64,000 nt of DNA, taken from assembly GCA_047967505.1 (NCBI GenBank), contig CM106539.1, one strand, 5' to 3'. The translations under genes and the position numbers were made by a program. Below the pieces are notes generated by a model, which was not told the DNA's origin, made no database searches, and saw nothing but the letters and a program-made list of their open reading frames with translations. Source of the DNA: Dipteris shenzhenensis. Taxonomy: Eukaryota; Polypodiophyta; Polypodiopsida; Gleicheniales. Below, one piece after another: positions 33,755 through 46,118 of the stretch. Numbering within the stretch: the first letter of the stretch is position 1; each line of letters starts with the position of its first letter.

Positions 33755-34222
33755 TAGTCCAGAAGAACTACCTTGCATATACAACAATTTTCTTTCTGAA
33801 ATGCTAGCCTCATAAGATTCTATACATCATAATATATCATCTCCTAATCTCAAGGTTGTATGACATCCTTTCTTGGCTCAAATCTAATCTCAAGGATAGG
33901 TACTTTAGGGTTCAAATTTTAGCTACCAAAAAAGTAGATGCGTTATAGCTCTTAAGTGGAGAAGCTGATGCTTCATGATGTAGAATAACTTTCCCACTAG
34001 AGCATGGTTGATTATTGACTGATCTAATGCTGGGTACTTGTAATTACTTGCTTGAAAGCTCATCATTACTTCATCATTGCTTGCAAATCAAATTATGCTT
34101 TTAATGTTAATTAATGTTGGTTGTACAAAAGTAATTGATCTCATTGTAGCAATGAAAGTAATGAATTTTTTGACCTATTATTGTAGGGAATTAATGTTTA
34201 GAATCTTTATTAAATGTAGATT

Positions 34223-34402
34223 GAGGCAATCCCACACACATTTGTACATTCTTGTTTAGCTAGCTACAATTGCTAGTAGGTATATTTTTCCATAAAGACA
34301 TGTTTATAAAAGGTAACAGATAATAGTGCTCTATGTTTTCAATGTCTTTCAAGGTTCTTGCAAGCTTGTGAGCACGTTTTTTTCCTTTTGGGGGGGGACG
34401 GG

Positions 34403-34449
<47 letters not shown>

Positions 34450-35355
34450 TAATCTTCAGAGATTCACAAGATGGTTTCTATACTAAGCATCCTTCAAAGG
34501 ATTCTTTCATGGTAGTGTGATATGAGAAGGTATGTGCATATACATATCTACATTTGCCAGATGCAAGAAATGAAAGCAAGTCTAGGAAGATCCAAAAAAG
34601 CAACCAAAGAGAATAAGAGTAATGAATGAAGATGTTATGCTAAAATCAATGCAATCTACATGTTGTTAGCGTAGATGTATGTGCTCAATTAACTTACATG
34701 ACATCAAGGGCTGTAGAGAACATGTCTGGCAAATGAGAGGGAGCAAAAGAAATAAATACCTACTCACGAGACTCTCTTGCTTTCTTGTAAATGACACGAA
34801 AAGGCGAAGTCCAAGAGAATAGATAAAGCCTCTTATAAATGGAAAAACTATTTGCAACAATCCATATCGCATTATTACAGGATTATCACATGGCATATAT
34901 TGGGATTTGGCTAATAAAGCAAAGTATGGAGTAAAATCTAGCATTCATGGAAACATAGGAATCCCAAAACAAGAGCCTCAACGGTTGTAGCAACAACTAT
35001 TTTGAAACAGTATAATCATGAAAATGCTTTAACTCAACCCCATCTATTTGAAATGCATCTTTCAATAGGTTTAACAAAAAAAGAAGTATTTAACTCTATT
35101 GGAGAAACACTGAGGCAAAGAGGGCATGCTATGGCATCTTTTCATACTTTTTGTATACTCTTTGCAAGAAGATATTTAGACAGGTTAAAATCCTAAAGAG
35201 GCAAAAAATGTCAAAGTGTAGTGTCAGTGATAATCTAAAGTAAGCACTTGAGAGTGCAACGTCTCCACAACAAAGAGAATCATACCAAAAAAGGAGAGAA
35301 TTTCATCATGGACTTATTCGGCATTGTAGACTAAAATATACATTTTGGAAGGAGC
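34223..35355. repeat. Mosaic repeat block B, copy 2
   Basis: It matches 6058-7164, with an expanded AG tract at 34403-34448. The small ORF seen in copy 1 is preserved at 35053-35196, with a single residue change in its upstream extension. Its right end joins block C directly. Confidence 0.85.
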
Positions 35356-37021
35356 GCCCACAAGCAATGAAGACAAGGCTATGGCTTCAGCTAGGGTTTT
35401 CAATGTATCATTGATAACTCCTAGTTGTGTTCCTACAATTGCTCATTCGTAGAGGGCTTCTCTACTAATTAATGTAACAAATGCTCATTAATAGAGGGCT
35501 TCTCTACTAATTCCTCCCAGCCATGGTTTCCAGTGATCCTCTATCTCATGAGTCTTGTTTCCTTTTTCATCACCATGGAGCTCTCTCTATGGAAACCTCC
35601 CCTTAGCCCAATGCTTGCAAAGTGGCCTCCTCCCTTGGTGCCATGTGTCCCACAAGGGAACTTACCCTTCTAGCCCTCTCATGACCCTTTCCACCTCTTA
35701 ACTAATGTCTAGGCCTAGGCGTGACCCTAGACCCAAACCCTCTAGGCCTCATAATATGCAAGCACCGTCAAGCCCTCTGCTTTCCCACCTAACCACTATC
35801 ACACCACATGGTTTCGAAATTATGGTTGGCGTAACAGCCCAACCCACCCAAGAAGCCACCCAACCGCTCCCACCCTCCCTTCCTCGCACCAATCTTCCTG
35901 AGTACTCTTCCAACTCCTGTAACACCACCACCACATAACACGAGACCTCCACATCCATCTCATCTACTACTCTAGTTGACCTCCCAAAAGAGGCCGCCCC
36001 AAAGGTGTCACTTGAGCGGAATCAAAGTCATCTGGAGAGTAGAGATCATGATGTCTCCTCCTATGAGGGTTTCCATACTCGTTGGACGTGCGATGTGATC
36101 CCATGTCTCATTTGGGGGGATTGGACAAACGTAGACACAAACACGAAGACAAAAAAAAAAAAACAAGAGCGGGTAAGAAGCGGATAGACAATTAATTACT
36201 TAAATTCCCTTTTTCAACTTCTCTTTGAATTAGCCATCCTTATGAGTCAGCCGCTATGGCAAAGAGTAGTGGCGAAAGAGGGCATCCTTGTCTAATGGAT
36301 CTCTTTAAAGAGAAAGCATTTGATGTCTTGCCATTGACTTCCACTTTTGCTTTTGCCCCTTCTAGCAATGCGCTAACATCGTTCTTGAAAACAGGACCGA
36401 TTCCCATGTCCTATAAGGACTAGAGGATGAAGTCCCATTCCATTCTATCATAGGTTTTGTCAAAGTCAAATTTCATGAAGCAAATGTCCTACCCATGTTC
36501 TTTTACATATTCTAGTCCTTCCCATAGTGTGAGGATTGCTTCAAGAATGTGTCGTCCCTGTATAAAGCCTTTTTGGTCCTCTCTAACCCATGCCTGCATT
36601 TTCCCTTTTAACCCCAGTGCTAATACCTTGGCAAATATTTTGTAGCAGGTGTTCAACATTGTGAGCAGCCTCTAGTTCTTGAGCATCACTATAACTCCTT
36701 TGTTGCTTGAATAGTTTATCCTCCTAATTATGACAAAAGAATGCTTATTAGAAGATGTTAGAAAAGAAAAATGGCATTGTTAGATATGCTTACTATGACA
36801 TAACCTTATATTGTATTTAATTTTGAATGAGATATGTTTACTATGACATCACCTTATATTTTATTTAATTTTGAATGAGTAGACAATTTTGAATCTTATA
36901 TGGACATTGGAAATAGATGGATCTCTCAAAAATACATCTTCTTATCGAGCATAAAGAAGGCTAGGGTGGACACCATCAAAGCTGTGTACTTGTTTATGAA
37001 GCACTTTCATTCAAGCTTTAT
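35356..37021. repeat. Mosaic repeat block C, copy 2
   Basis: It matches 9834-11519, including the Pro-rich part, the A-run near 36150 and the LINE relic. Instead of the Ty3 element of copy 1, a short tandem repeat follows: AAGCACTTTC..AAGC..TTATGATAA..TCAGGTGCA occurs twice at 36999-37091. Confidence 0.85.
36195..36805 (-). pseudogene. LINE reverse transcriptase relic, copy 2
   Basis: It has the same minus-strand RT blocks as 10690-11300, with the same stops at the same places, so the decay predates the duplication. The RQGCPLSPLLF block lies at about 36240-36290. Confidence 0.83.
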
Positions 37022-37274
37022 GATAATTCAGGTGCACTTGCTTACAAAGCACTTTCTTTTAAGCATTATGATAACTCAGGTGCAGTTGTTACAGCTTGTA
37101 TACGTAGTAGAGTAGGTCAACATTGTGGAAACCATTCATAGTCATTGGATTCTTTTCCTTTGAATGGTTTATAAAAACTTTGAAGGCATTAGTAAGGAAA
37201 AATCCAAGATCCAAGGGAAGCATAGCACTAGTCCTGCTTGTGAGCTAAAAGTTAGAAGGGAGGATGCAAGGATG

Positions 37275-37800
37275 GAAAACGCAAATGGCATTGCAAGACG
37301 ATGGGGGTGTGGGTTTTGGGTTATGCGAAACTGTTGGTATAATCAACATTATTCTCTTTTGTAACTATAACCCTAAGTCACTGGTATTAACCTTGGTATG
37401 GACGTTGGTAAATACCAATACATCAGAGGATTTAAGGGAGGATTCGGGGGTTCTAGGAGTTTGGGGGTTTTGGGGGAGTTTAGGGGGTTTGGGGGGTTTG
37501 ATGGGGTTTTAGGGGTTTTGGGTGGGGGCTGGGGAGGTTTGGGAAAACACAAATGGCATCGTAGGATGATGGGGGTGTGGGTTTTGGGTTCTGTGAAACC
37601 ATTGGTATAATTGACATTATTCTCTTTTGTAATTATAACCTTGAGTCACTGGTATTAACATTGGTATGGATGTCGGTAAAGACCAATACAGCAGAGGATT
37701 TAAGGGGGGATTTGGGGGTTCTGGGAGTTTGGGGGTTTGGGGGAGTTTAGGGGGTTTGATGGGGTTTTAGGGGTTTTGGGTGGGGGCTGGGGAGGGGCTG
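37275..37800. repeat. 268-bp tandem duplication
   Basis: Units start at GAAAAC 37275 and 37543. Both contain GATGGGGGTGTGGGTTTTGGG, a TATTCTCTTTTGTAA stretch and a G/T-rich tail. They are clearly diverged. The position before a CACTA transposase suggests subterminal repeats of that element, which is inference. From 37092 to 37274 nothing was recognised. Confidence 0.8.
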
Positions 37801-37990
37801 GGGAGGTTTGGGGGGTTTGAGGGGATTTAAGGGGGGGGTTGCGGGTTGGGGGTTTATGGGGATTTTGGGGGTTTAAGGGGTTTTGGAGTTTAAGGTTTAA
37901 AGTTTTTTGGGGGTTTAAGGGAGTTAAGGGGGTTTGGGGGTTTAAGAGGGTTTATGGGTTTAGGGATTAGGGTTTTGGGGGTTGGAGGGG
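37425..37990 (+). repeat. Degenerate telomere-like G/T repeats
   Basis: Dense units of GGGGGTTT, GGGTTTAGG and TTTAAGGG recall plant telomere repeats (TTTAGGG) but are irregular, with G-runs up to nine. They look like a subterminal or interstitial simple repeat, not a chromosome end, because coding relics lie on both sides. Confidence 0.75.
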
Positions 37991-38051
37991 GTTTTGGGTT
38001 GACCTAAATACCATGTCCCAAATACTATGCACAATTCCAAAGACGAAGTGG

Positions 38052-39406
38052 AAGATGTTGACAATGGTTGGGATGGATTATGACACCATCCACCCTTACC
38101 ATAATGATTGTATTAAGTTTTCTCACGAGTATGGAGATTTTAATAATTGTCCAGAGTGTGGGGCACAATGCTATAGATAGGACTTGCTAGGTGAGAAGAT
38201 CATAGTAAAGGCCTTGAGACATTTTCCCATCATCCCCAAAATACAATACATGTTCAAATACAAGTCCATTGCATAGATGATGATGTGGCATGCTATACAC
38301 TGGTTTGCCGATGACACTTTGAGGATCCTTGTAGATTGTGCTACTTGGAAGCACATAGACAACATGTGGTCAGCCTTTGCAAGGGAGCCACACAATTTAC
38401 ATCTTGGTCTCACAATGGACAGCATGAACTGTTTTGAGTTGCACTCAACATCTTGGTCGACATGGCCCACTAGTCTTCCCACCCATGGCTAACAATAAAG
38501 AAGGGACACCTCATGCTTGTCCTACTTGTGCCAGGGAAGTACAATGCTAAGAATACGGATGTGTACATGGCACACTTGATCGAGGAACTCGAGACCCTAT
38601 GGTTGGTCATACATGTCTAATGTTTCTGGAGCTCTTAGGTGGACCACATATATTTCCATCAAGGGAATTTTGTTGTGGACCATGCATGACTATTCAGGAT
38701 ATGGGGAGTGCATAGGTATGTATTTTTGCATGCCTATTGATACTTTTATGCTTTGTGGTGTGATTTATGCATATCTAATGACCTTTTTGTGCATGCATGT
38801 AGGACTTAAACTACAAGGGTACGAGGCTTGTCCTATTTGTGGTCCTAGTTTTGCTTGACCATCCTACACATGAAGATAAACTTGATTCACCATTGGATTG
38901 TAGTGATTGGATTGGGGGCTTGGAGAGCCAATAGAGAGGTGCCTCCTCTTGGCATGGAACGACTATCGATCTTTCATGAGCTTTCATATTGGGGTGAGTT
39001 ACAAATCAATCATCTATTGTATCCCATGCATATCTTCAAGAATGTGGGGGTTTCTATTTGGGCACACTTGGTTGGTGACAAAGACACAAGGGGAGTGCAA
39101 GAAGGTTTGCGCTAGATGGGTAGGATGACTCACTTTTGCCCCCAAGAGCATGCTTGTAGAACCCAAGAGTGTGGTTCTACAACCCAAGAGGGTAGTTTAG
39201 GTACCCAAGGGTGCCCTCCTAGAATTATTATCTTGAAGGCACCATGGATCCTTTCCAAGAGAGAGGAGGCAAGGGTCAACGTGGACATTGCATCTTTTCG
39301 AACACCCACAGGACACATGCATTGCTTGAGGGGAGCATTTACAAAGGACAATAAGCTTAGTGGCCTCAAGTCCCATGATTGGCACAAGGCCCTACAAGTA
39401 TTCTAA
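38052..39406 (+). pseudogene. CACTA (En/Spm) transposase relic, TNP2 / Transposase_21 family
   Basis: Across frames and stops the plus strand follows the TNP2 block order. First come DYDTIHPYHNDC and NNCPECGAQCY. Then VKALRHFPIIPKIQ, WKHIDNMWSAFAREPHNLHL and STSWSTWP follow. LLVPGKYNAKNTDVY, GILLWTMHDYSGYG and EACPICG come next. Last are SIFHELSYW, MHIFKNV and KLSGLKSHDWHKALQVF. The enzyme cuts and pastes CACTA transposons. An 87-nt intron with consensus borders (38716-38802) joins two blocks in frame, so this is DNA-derived and not a processed copy. Stops near 38178, 38276 and 38492 and frameshifts make it dead. Terminal CACTA repeats were not found. Confidence 0.85.
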
Positions 39407-39444
39407 GTAGAACTAAGATTGTGATGCTTTCATGTAACTATGAT

Positions 39445-39600
39445 TGTCATACGTTGTTTTAACTCCTTTATTGCTTGAATAGTTTATCCTTCCAATTACA
39501 ATGAGAGTATGCTTATCAACAAAAGATGTTAGAAAAGCTATCTACAAGATCAGTGGCATTGTCAGGTATGCTTACTATCATATCACCTTGATTATATTTC
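39445..39600 (-). pseudogene. LINE relic, third short copy
   Basis: It is similar to 11175-11330 and 36680-36850 (minus strand INYSSNKGV segment and its flank) but more diverged. It lies 40 bp past the CACTA relic. Confidence 0.7.
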
Positions 39601-39801
39601 ATACAAGGATTTAAAAGTACGCTTTAAAAAATATAATGCACACTTTTCAACTAAAAAATGTATCTACATGTTTTAAATGCAAAAACATGTTTTTTTCCAT
39701 CGGGTCAAAGGTGACCTATTGATGGAGGAGCTTCCATGTAGTATGACCTGATACCGCATGGTAATTTCCTTGATCTATTGCCCTGGCTGGTTGTAGGATG
39801 T

Positions 39802-39833
<32 letters not shown>
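39802..39833. repeat. (AG)n microsatellite
   Basis: An AG run of about 32 bp. Around it (39601-40640) the DNA is AT-rich without recognisable genes. Confidence 0.95.
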
Positions 39834-39834
<1 letters not shown>

Positions 39835-40643
39835 CTGCCAGTCAGAGATGACCCGCTTTGGCTGGTCAAAATCGTCTCACCTCGAGTGACATGTGTTCTT
39901 GCATAATAAAGATCAAAGCTGGGTGATGGCTTGCATTTGCCAATCGGTTCCCCCCCTGCTTCTATTGACTTATATATCATATTTATTTATGTATCATTTA
40001 TATACATAAGTGTCGATAGAGCCAAGTTGCCAATCGGTTTGACATCCCGATAATAAACCTTCCCAACTAGATGTGTGATCGGCAAAGCTAATCTAGATCA
40101 TCTTGGTTATGTGATGATATTCCATGTTTCCTATTCTAGCCTCCACCACCTGATAGGTTGATACTAGGGTTGATACTAGATAGGGACTTTACAAAGATTA
40201 CTAATACATTTAACCAAACACTTTGCATTATAATAGTGGATTATGTAGTGAGCTATTCCATTATTTTAGAAAGCAAAACATATTTAGTATTTTATTATTC
40301 TATGGATCAAAAATTCTATGAAAGCTATTTTGGATCATGACAAACAATTGTGTTGCATGTCATTTGTGAGGGGCATGTGTAATTCATGTGTTCTTTGTTT
40401 TAATGTAGTTTTAGCATGCACAAAATGATTGTTGCATGCGTTAGATCACTACACACCCACCCTTGATGGCAGCACAAGAGAACAAGGTAGCTCAATTGAA
40501 GGCTGAGGTTCTGATGCTTGTCCATTAGTTAACAATTAAACACTTGGTAGGATTTAGTGATAGTGCACTTTCCATTGCAATCGCTAACCATGCATGAAGC
40601 AGTGGGCAAGGGGGGAGAAGGTTAGGTTTTTTGGACACAAGTT

Positions 40644-41470
40644 TTGGGTGTCCTAGGGCTTAGGACAACATCCTGTTATGTTGGCAAGAGGAGCAATAGA
40701 GATGATGCCCATACACATGTAGCACTAAAGAATGAGCTAGCAATGATAGTAGTCCATAGAGCTATCTATCAGGTAATAGAGTACTCACACACCCAAGAGC
40801 TTTGCATTGTCACTCCATTTTTCAATGGAGGAAGTGTGCACAATATGCTAATGTGTCTCCCACAGTGCTATGGAACATATCTGACATGGGTTAAGTCCGT
40901 ACGAGGTCCACACAACCAACAAAAAAACCTCACTTTGACTGGAACTCCCCACTCACCAGGTTGCATGCAAGGTTTTTCTGTTAGCATGCTTTGTCTATTG
41001 TTGCTACTATTGCAGTTCTTTGAGAGAAGTCCATGAACACAGATATGCTCACATTGATCCACAGGCAACTAACTACATGCTAGATTTCACAAGAGATGAT
41101 GCATCTCTACGAGTAGGGATTATTGATTGGGGAAGAAGCCTCCACTAGACTGAAAGTAGATATTTGCAAGACTTGACTTATGCTCCTTCAAAGGAATTTC
41201 CATGGTTTATGCAAAAATTATATGCTAGTCTGAATACACATCCAAATCCCAAGGGCGCATGGGCACCGGAGTCAGATTGCTTTGCTGATGGTTAGTTGTT
41301 TAGAGAAATGGCCAACTTTCTCATAGATGTTGTAGGTGCTCTCAATGACAACTCGGTGAAGGGAGACATGGCAATCAAACTCTTGGTTGATTGTGGTAAC
41401 TCGTCTATGTAGGACTCATCCAAAGATGGAGCTACCATGGAAGCAACTTTGACAAAACTACATAGTTTCA
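40644..41470 (+). pseudogene. Protein-kinase-like pseudogene
   Basis: The first frame (40644-40960) reads an N-lobe/hinge-like part: NELAMIVVH, then ELCIVTPFFNGGSVHNML. After a frameshift or short intron (an acceptor-like TATTGCAG lies at 41015) the next frame gives a catalytic loop AHIDPQATNYML (H-x-D-x4-N), then IIDWGRSL in the DFG position, and 48 residues later WAPESDCFADG in the APE position, followed by a C-lobe-like stretch to 41470. The spacing matches a kinase fold. Three in-frame stops (near 41153, 41294 and 41409) argue for a dead gene. The kinase subfamily and origin are unknown. Confidence 0.6.
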
Positions 41471-43479
41471 TGTAAACGAGGATGTGGCAATGCGACCCTA
41501 GTGAGGAAATGAAGACGTGTTGTTGAACATAGGATGCATCTTTTTTGAGGTTGAACCATATGACCACAATTTCGATTTCTAAATTTGTAATGTCTTTGGA
41601 TTGTACATATGGATTATTGAAGTTCTTGTAACATGTATCTTCAACACTTGGAAGTATTGTCAGATTGAGATAGATTCATGCTCGATTGTAACAATTTGTG
41701 AGAGACTATCTTTTTAATTACATCCCTCAATATTAATAGACTTTGAGCATGTTGACAGATCTTCCCCATGCAAACCCTACGGGTTTTGAGCCACAAATGG
41801 CTCAAGATTGAGGTAGTTGCTGGGATCATCCAAACTGGCAAGGATAACACAAGAGCCATTTGGATCCCATCTATAAATAGCACAAGATCCATTTGAAGAC
41901 AAAGAGGTAGTTGAGAGAATCAAGAGATGCCTTGACACCATATGGGCCTAAGTGGTTGTAGCAAAAGAGAGAAGAGAGTGAGTGGTACAAGGAATAGTGT
42001 TGGGCCTCCGTTCAAAAGGTGACATGTGTAAAAGGCCAAATGGTTGACTTTGGTCTTCATTGTTGTATGCAACCTTTGAGAAATACAAACTATCTTCTTG
42101 CTCATGTGTTGAGATTGAGATTTGCTTGCTCTCCTTGTTCACCTTTTGTGTTTGCCACAATCCCACTTCCCTTTCTTCTCCTTCTCCATCCTCCTTCCTT
42201 CTTCCCTCCCCCTCCCCTCTCTCTCTTCCTCTCACCCCCTTCTTCTTGGTGGAAACCCCATTCCAATGATCCGGTACACGAGTGAAGGCTTTACTACACA
42301 ATGCTCCCACAAGGAGTAGCCAGGGAGGGAGGATCTCCGTTAACACACCTCAACCATCCCCACGACATGTGTGCCTCCACCAAACAACACATCTTTGGCA
42401 CTGCTTCTAAGGAGATAAGAGGTATCCTTTTGTGTTTATTTAGCTTCCTCCCATAAACAACCATTGCTCATGCACTTAGGGCTTGTTAGTGGAGAGTAGG
42501 ATTGGATTGGAAGTGGAAAAAAGTGAAGAAAGAGTGACTTTGGAGTAGAAAAGCTCACTTTTTAACTTTTTGTCCATAGAGCCATTTTCATGCATTTGAG
42601 CTTGTTTCTTATTGCTTTTTGATGTTTGTTTATACAAGGAGGTAGATAGAATGATTTCTAAGCTTGTTGTAGTGTCAAATCCAACTAAAAAAACTTGAAA
42701 ATGAAGATTCAAGTGGAATTTTGAAGTGGTTTTGGGTGCTTGATAGTCCAACTTGTAGAAACCGCCCGTTTGTGTGCCAAAAGTTATTGTTTTGTGTTGT
42801 TTTTTATTTGCGGTAGGTAGTTTAGGTCCTTAGCACTCCTCCCATGCACACAAACCTAGAATAGAACTGGAAAAATCACCAAGACTCATAAGAAGGGAGT
42901 TGGCCACACTGTGTGTTCCCAGACAATCCAAACCAACATCATAATCACATTCTTACAAGTGATGGTCATTGTAGCCTAATGACACTTTTGGATAGCCATC
43001 TTGTCTCATTAGTATACTTTTGCAAATACAAGCACCACATGTAATCCAAAAATAGAAATGGCTCAACCCTAGGAAAGACTCCCATATTCCAGGCCGGTGG
43101 GGGGGCATCACTTACACTGCTCCTGTGAATGGCGGGGGGCATCACTTTCCCCACTCATTGACCTCTAGGGATCTAAACTCTACTACATATTGAAACATGC
43201 ATACACAAGCAATTTAAGGAGGTAAGAAGGTCTTACATATCTTCAAGATGAGAAAACCAAAGAACAAAGGATTGTTAGTACAAAGTTGTGCATGTGCAAG
43301 AACATGAGCATGCCATAGGTGCATGTGTCTATATTAAAGAATATGTGTATTTGTACATGTGCAAACATGTGAGTACATCTATAAAACTAGGTGCATGTCT
43401 CCATGTTTCCACAAAAACTATAGAAATATGGGATATGAAGGGGGGAAATTAGTTCATAGGATACATTAAGATACATGTG
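41471..43479. other. Intergenic DNA, possible LTR debris
   Basis: No gene was recognised. TGTTGACAG at 41749 and a TATAAATAG box at 41872 could belong to an old LTR. A C/T-rich stretch (42140-42250) gives long frames on both strands that are composition artefacts. Confidence 0.3.
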
Positions 43480-44690
43480 CTGCTCCTTACAGGCACCTAC
43501 TGCACCATCTGTTTTGCCCTTCTAGCTAGTCTCTTGTTAGCCCCAGATCTGGTCTTTTAACTGTTGCAAAAGTCACACATTACTTGCAACCACCTCGGCT
43601 TTGGTCCGTACTATTTTAGCATTTGGAGGGCCTTCGATTTGCTAGGTAAGTCTTGAGGTGTACAACCCACATTGCATTTTATGTGCTGACCATGTGGTAA
43701 CCCACTCTCTTTGTTTTTCTCTGTGGGTATGCCACCATATGGTAGCCACTATGCTGCCCATGTGGTAGCCATAACCTTAAGCCTCTAGGGGTTCAAGGAT
43801 CTCTTGACTTTAGGAAGTTGGATGGCCTGGCAAGAAGGAAAATGCCAACTCTAGAAGGGGGAAAACGGAGTTAGAAAGCTTTCATGAGGGGAAAGATTTT
43901 TAGTAGATGCCTAGAATCTTGTTGGACTTTGTCATCCATGACTAGGCAAGTTACCTTTTCTAGCTAGGTGCCCCAAGCACTCTCCCCAAATTCTTTGCAA
44001 ATTGTACTCATTAATTACAGTCCTAAAGCATTCTTCCCACATGCTTTGCAAATTTCATGAATTAATCCCCAAAGCATTCTCCCTAGTGCATGCTTTGCAA
44101 ATTCTAATAATTAATTACAATCCTCGCTGGGCCTCCCAATTCCTAATTCCTTGTTCATCCTTGATGGAACTTACTCACTTATCTCATCCACTTGGGCATG
44201 TTTCAATGTGCCAATCACATTGGTTATTTATCCTCTGATCACATGTGATAATTTTGTATGCTAGTCACATTCGAGCTTTTAGAGTATTAGAGTGTTCGAT
44301 GGTGGCTAATCACATCAGCTCCTTTATTCAGAGTAGATTCTTTGGGTGCTAATTATATTAGCTCCTCTAACCATATTAGAGTTCTTTCATGCTAATCATA
44401 TTAGCTTGTCTAATTGTGGTAGAGTCCCTATGTGCTAATCATATTAGAGTTCATGAATGCTAAGCATATCATATTAGAGTTCCTTGATAGCATATAGCTA
44501 TGAAAATTCCACTCAAATTGGAAGAAAAACCTATACACCTTAAATCTTGAGTCTCCAACTAGCATGGTGACATGCAAAGCTACTATGCTGCATAAACCAT
44601 ATTATAATAAAATGTTCATCCTTAATAAGGTGAAATGTTGCAAAGGGGATATGGGGGGAGGGCTTCAGTTTTATGGGTCTGACGTGGGCT
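43480..44690. repeat. Diverged ~1.2-kb repeat, copy 1
   Basis: It is collinear with 46119-47241 from CTCCTTAC..GCACCTACT to GAAATGTTG..AAGGGGAT. Inside are three to four units around CATTCTCCCCACATGCTTTGC (43970-44110) and a run of CTAATCATATTAG-type units (44255-44490). No coding sequence was recognised. Confidence 0.85.
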
Positions 44691-46118
44691 TTCCTATGGA
44701 GAGTATGTGTAATACAATAGAAAATTGTATGAGTGTTGTCATATAAGCATTGAATAGCTACTCCAGCCGTCTTATCCTCATCTAGCTGAAGTAAATGACA
44801 GGTTTGGGCTAGGTAAATGGCCTAGAAATGACCTGAAACAAGTTCAATCAGAGGCAAGCTAATGCCACATGGCCAGGTTTGTATTTTCTCTTGGCACATG
44901 CCCTCGGTCTCCCTCCCCCACACTCTCCTCATTTGGGAGCTTACAGATGGGGAGGTCACCTTTCCAACAAGTTCCTCTTTTTTACTCATAGTTCGGAGCA
45001 ACACATGCCCATGGTGAAGTGCAAGATGCTCTCTTCTCCTCCTGTCACATTGTACGGCTGAGGGCTTATTGATGCTTGAAGGGTGCTGTTGGGCTTGATC
45101 CTAAATGGAACACTTTTGAATTTCTTCTTCCCTCCATCTAAATGGCTGGTTGATATAGATCTACCCATGGCTCATAAAGGGATCTGTTATCCACATGGTT
45201 AGTTGACTTATTGACATGGTGACAAAGGCCTTGTTTTATTGCTTCCTTCCATGGAAGGCCACATGTCTTGCTACTATGGCTCAACAACCATACTTATACA
45301 TGTGCAAGTGGAGAGTAGTTGTAGAATAGCTTGTGTCATCTTGTGTTGTTGATGTGGTGTGTGGCTACTATTTGTGGTGGTTGGGCTAAACAATAAGGGT
45401 GCTACTACAATGGCAACCAACCATTGTTAGAAGAGCAGACCTACATTTTAGATCCAAGGGGAATTATAGTATGTGAATATTACTATTCTTATGGTTTTGA
45501 TCTCATTTTAGATGGAGTTGAGTTTGAGGATGAAGCCAATAGTAGTTGTATGGTATGAAAGAATGATACCGCATTATATGTGGTATAGCTGATTTATTGT
45601 TCCATGTGTGGCTTTCTCCTTCTCATTATCTCTTCCTACCTTAGATGTGCCTTTGCTCATAGTCCTCTACATTTTTTGTGATCCTACTAGGAGGGTGGGC
45701 CCCACCCAATTAGGAGAATAGGGTGTGATAGGCTTAGGTTGTTAAAAAAGACCATAATAGAGGGCCTACATAGTAGAAGACAGATAGCATAGCCCCCATG
45801 AACTCATTGTTTGCTGCTATTGTGGATGAATAATGAGCCATCCTTTTGTAGGAGTTGAGAGTCCTAAATTAACCAACTGGCCAGCCTTAGTGGGCCAATC
45901 CTATAAACCAACCCATAGCCCTATGCATGGGTTTATGGGTCTGTGTGCTAGCTGACCTAGTTGATTAGTCAACCAGCCAGTCCAAGCCCTACATATGGAC
46001 AAGGGAACAATTGCCCATTGCATCCCTTCCCTACTATACTTGTCCCAGATCTTTCAATTCTTGCATCCTTCTTGAATTTCTCTAGGGTATTTTCTTGTCC
46101 TAGATATGGCCCATCTAT
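44691..46118. other. Intergenic DNA between two repeat copies
   Basis: No gene was recognised. A near-palindrome GGGTGGGCCCCACCC lies at about 45696. Confidence 0.4.

Noticed and set aside
37425-37990. A true telomere
   Set aside because: The repeats are irregular and flanked by coding relics on both sides.
42019-42346. Long ORFs on both strands (Leu/Pro-rich and Glu/Arg-rich)
   Set aside because: They arise from a C/T-rich stretch; no domain or conserved motif is seen.
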